A DNA stretch of 44,675 nt from Candidatus Kapaibacterium sp. GTDB taxonomy: Bacteria; Bacteroidota; Ignavibacteria; Kapaibacteriales; UBA4661. Under the pieces are notes generated by a model, which had not been told where the DNA came from, searched no databases, and saw nothing but the letters and a program-made list of their open reading frames with translations. Of this stretch, positions 43,192-44,675 are shown piece by piece; positions within the stretch are counted from its first letter, which is position 1, and every line of letters starts with the position of its first letter. The translations under genes were made by a program, and so were the position numbers. The stretch lies in NCBI GenBank assembly GCA_025358765.1, contig JANYIG010000236.1, forward strand, positions 1 to 44,675, in the 5' to 3' direction.

Positions 43192-44610
43192 TTAAATGCT
43201 CTCATTCTGCCTTGTTCGTGCTTTGTTTTTTTGCTGTTTTTTCGATTGTGCCTCCGCCGTCAGCGGCGCAGTATATTTTTCGTACAGCTCAAACAACAAC
43301 GTGATCCGCTCCTCGTCCGACGCAAACGCCTTCCCAGCGCGATAACACTTCTCTACCGCTCTGTCCAAGTCCTGATGCGCTTTCACGAGCGCAGGCGGCA
43401 TCGTGAGCGGGTCGTAGAGGTCGGCAAGCGAAGACTGCGGGAATGCCGAACGTGCATCCAGCACTGCCTGCGCTGAACGCTCCACGGCTTGCTTCTGTGC
43501 GTCGGTTGGGCTTTCTGCCCACGGAAAATTGTTATACACAATCGTGTTGGAGTAACGGTAATCACTCTTTAAGCGCCCACACACGTGCTTTACCCACGTG
43601 ATATGCAAGAGCGAGGAGAGTACGCCGAAGTGGTAGAGTGTGGCATTGGGGAGGATACGACAAAGATCGGTTGCAATAGTATCTTTAGGCATGAAACCAA
43701 TCGGGATGTACACTCTTCTTTCGGAGGAAACACCAGGTACAAGTAAATACGGTGCTTCTACGTGTCTAATTTCTCCAAAAAGTGTTGCGAAAGCAGCTAA
43801 ATCTTGGGTAGCTTTACGTATACTTTTCAATCTGTGCTTTCTTACAGCTTCGACCCTTCTCATTACTTCTGGCATTGCGCGTAAATCACTTGGCAACACA
43901 TCTTTAAGCCATAAACACCAGCGCTCTTCATTATTTATGAATTCTTGTGAACCATACAAACGGCGTAAGAATTTTTCTGATCGTGGTTCTTTAGCGACAA
44001 GTTCAACCTTTTCTGCTGAGTTTAGCAATAAATTACCACCGTCATTAGCCATACTTCCATAGATAAGTTCCGGCACATTGCAAAGCGGCGTAGAACGTGC
44101 TTGCACGAGGGTATTGCCCGCCGAAATGAGATAGGGACTGATGTTCGGCACTTCGCTCACGTGCGGCTCGGCTGTGGGTGTTTCGTATTCGTAGAGCAGA
44201 CGTGGAGCAATATTCTTAGCTCCCTCGCCCTTTGGGAGAGGGTTGGGGAGAGGGATTAACGCCTCGGCAATCCGTTGTAAAACACCCTGTATGTTTTCCA
44301 ACACTTCATTATTCCAGAATCGAATCACACGAATACTCTGATTATTTAGCCATTCTGTGCGCTGCATATCTAATTCTTGCTGTTCAGGTTCTCCGTGTCC
44401 ACTTCCGTCAAGTTCAACAGCAAGATGGGATTCGTGGCAGTAAAAGTCAAGGATGTAGTTTCCAATCGGGTGTTGACGACGAAATTTTGCCTTATGTAAC
44501 TGGCGGTTTCTGAGGAGCGACCATAAGAATTTTTCTGCTGTGGTTGATATTTTTCTCATTTCACGTGCTTTTGCGAGAAGAAGCGGTGGTAGAACAAGAC
44601 GTTTACCCAC
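43192..44610 (-). CDS. Chimeric ORF: DUF559 endonuclease plus C-terminal third of MmeI-like methyltransferase
   Basis: The ORF is 472 codons, starting at a GTG with GGAGG eight bases upstream (an ATG at 44559 is an alternative). Residues 13-117 are a complete DUF559 (Vsr-like) nuclease: KFRRQHPIGNYILDFYC, LAVELDGSGH and RVIRFWNNEVLENI. Residues 119-130 (PLPNPLPKGEGA) are encoded by a genomic repeat. From residue 132 on the sequence is the C-terminal part of MmeI-like DNA methyltransferases: RLLYEYETPTAEPH, NERRWCLWLKD-type segment, VPGVSSERRVYIPIGF, VCGRLKSDYRYSNTIVYNNFPW, SSLADLYDPLTMPP. The helicase-like and methylase domains are absent here and would lie beyond the window edge. The methyltransferase is presumably inactive as written. 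Confidence 0.85.
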   Translation of the reverse strand: MGKRLVLPPLLLAKAREMRKISTTAEKFLWSLLRNRQLHKAKFRRQHPIGNYILDFYCHESHLAVELDGSGHGEPEQQELDMQRTEWLNNQSIRVIRFWNNEVLENIQGVLQRIAEALIPLPNPLPKGEGAKNIAPRLLYEYETPTAEPHVSEVPNISPYLISAGNTLVQARSTPLCNVPELIYGSMANDGGNLLLNSAEKVELVAKEPRSEKFLRRLYGSQEFINNEERWCLWLKDVLPSDLRAMPEVMRRVEAVRKHRLKSIRKATQDLAAFATLFGEIRHVEAPYLLVPGVSSERRVYIPIGFMPKDTIATDLCRILPNATLYHFGVLSSLLHITWVKHVCGRLKSDYRYSNTIVYNNFPWAESPTDAQKQAVERSAQAVLDARSAFPQSSLADLYDPLTMPPALVKAHQDLDRAVEKCYRAGKAFASDEERITLLFELYEKYTAPLTAEAQSKKQQKNKARTRQNESI

Positions 44611-44653
44611 GCCATATCCCTCCCCAACCCTCTCCCAGAGCAGGGCTGCTAAG
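44215..44653. mobile_element. Putative DUF559 cassette bounded by inverted repeats
   Basis: Inverted copies of one repeat family flank the DUF559 coding part. The left copy is at 44215-44255 (CTTAGC, then CCCTTTGGGAGAGGG, then TTGGGGAG). The right copy is at 44617-44653, reading on the other strand CTTAGC, then CTCTGGGAGAGGG, then TTGGGGAG. If AGC...GCT (44218-44650) is removed, the flanks close to CTTAAG and the reading frame FFKELLEL joins KNIAPRLL without a break. The same repeat forms the core of the MITE at 42383-42505. The cassette model is inference. Confidence 0.55.
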
Positions 44654-44675
44654 TTCTAAAAGTTCTTTGAAAAAA

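Noticed and set aside
42372-44675. CRISPR array
   Set aside because: The repeats near the right end are inverted or dispersed copies of one palindromic family without regular spacers, and no cas genes are present.

Overview
The window looks like a chromosome segment of a Gram-negative bacterium from the Bacteroidota/Chlorobiota side of the tree; a Kapabacteria- or Ignavibacteria-like organism is my best guess, not a proof. Reasons: two secreted enzymes end in type IX secretion (T9SS type A) sorting domains, there is a TonB-dependent receptor with a carboxypeptidase-like N-terminal domain, a small Bacteroidota-type histone H1-like protein, and several upstream regions carry the TAnnTTTG -7 element typical of the Bacteroidota primary sigma factor. 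There is no rRNA and no CRISPR; one tRNA-Ser(UGA) is present.

Layout. 1-9.6 kb (minus strand): TonB receptor, secreted subtilase, histone H1-like protein, HAD phosphatase, Sua5-type threonylcarbamoyl-AMP synthase, and the N-terminal part of a PgpH-type 7TM-HD phosphohydrolase cut by the window edge. 9.8-13.5 kb: a small unknown gene, uvrA and tRNA-Ser. 13.6-28.1 kb (minus strand): an extended Fe-S cluster (SUF) locus read from an Rrf2/IscR-like regulator: A-type carrier, DUF4177, DUF29, sufB, sufC, a truncated DUF4258-like/DUF2283 pair, sufD, two secreted unknowns, sufS, a Uma2 nuclease, a secreted GH13 amylase, a coiled-coil protein, sufE, sufT, a [2Fe-2S] ferredoxin and superoxide dismutase. 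The core builds and inserts Fe-S clusters; ferredoxin and SOD link it to redox stress; several embedded genes look like hitchhikers. 28.4-34.8 kb (plus strand): GT2 glycosyltransferase, esterase, rhomboid protease, OstA-like protein, a TatD nuclease fused in frame to an outer-membrane protein, and upp. 35.0-38.2 kb (minus): aldehyde dehydrogenase and aspS. 38.4-42.4 kb (plus): a two-TM coiled-coil protein, transaldolase, FAH-family enzyme, a VTT/YqaA membrane protein and a DUF481 outer-membrane protein. 42.4-44.7 kb: a mobile/defence-flavoured end with an IS4-like MITE, a HicAB toxin-antitoxin pair and a chimeric ORF joining a DUF559 endonuclease to the C-terminal third of an MmeI-like methyltransferase.

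The two observations I rank highest are (i) the DUF559 nuclease cassette near the right edge. It is bounded by inverted copies of a repeat that also forms the core of a nearby MITE, it supplies its own ribosome-binding site from the repeat, and it appears to split a methyltransferase gene. (ii) The TatD ORF has no stop codon of its own: a perfect Shine-Dalgarno and ATG inside its last codons start a signal-peptide-bearing outer-membrane protein in the same frame. Three further short inverted-repeat elements are described. All family assignments come from reading the translated sequence by eye; no database search was run.
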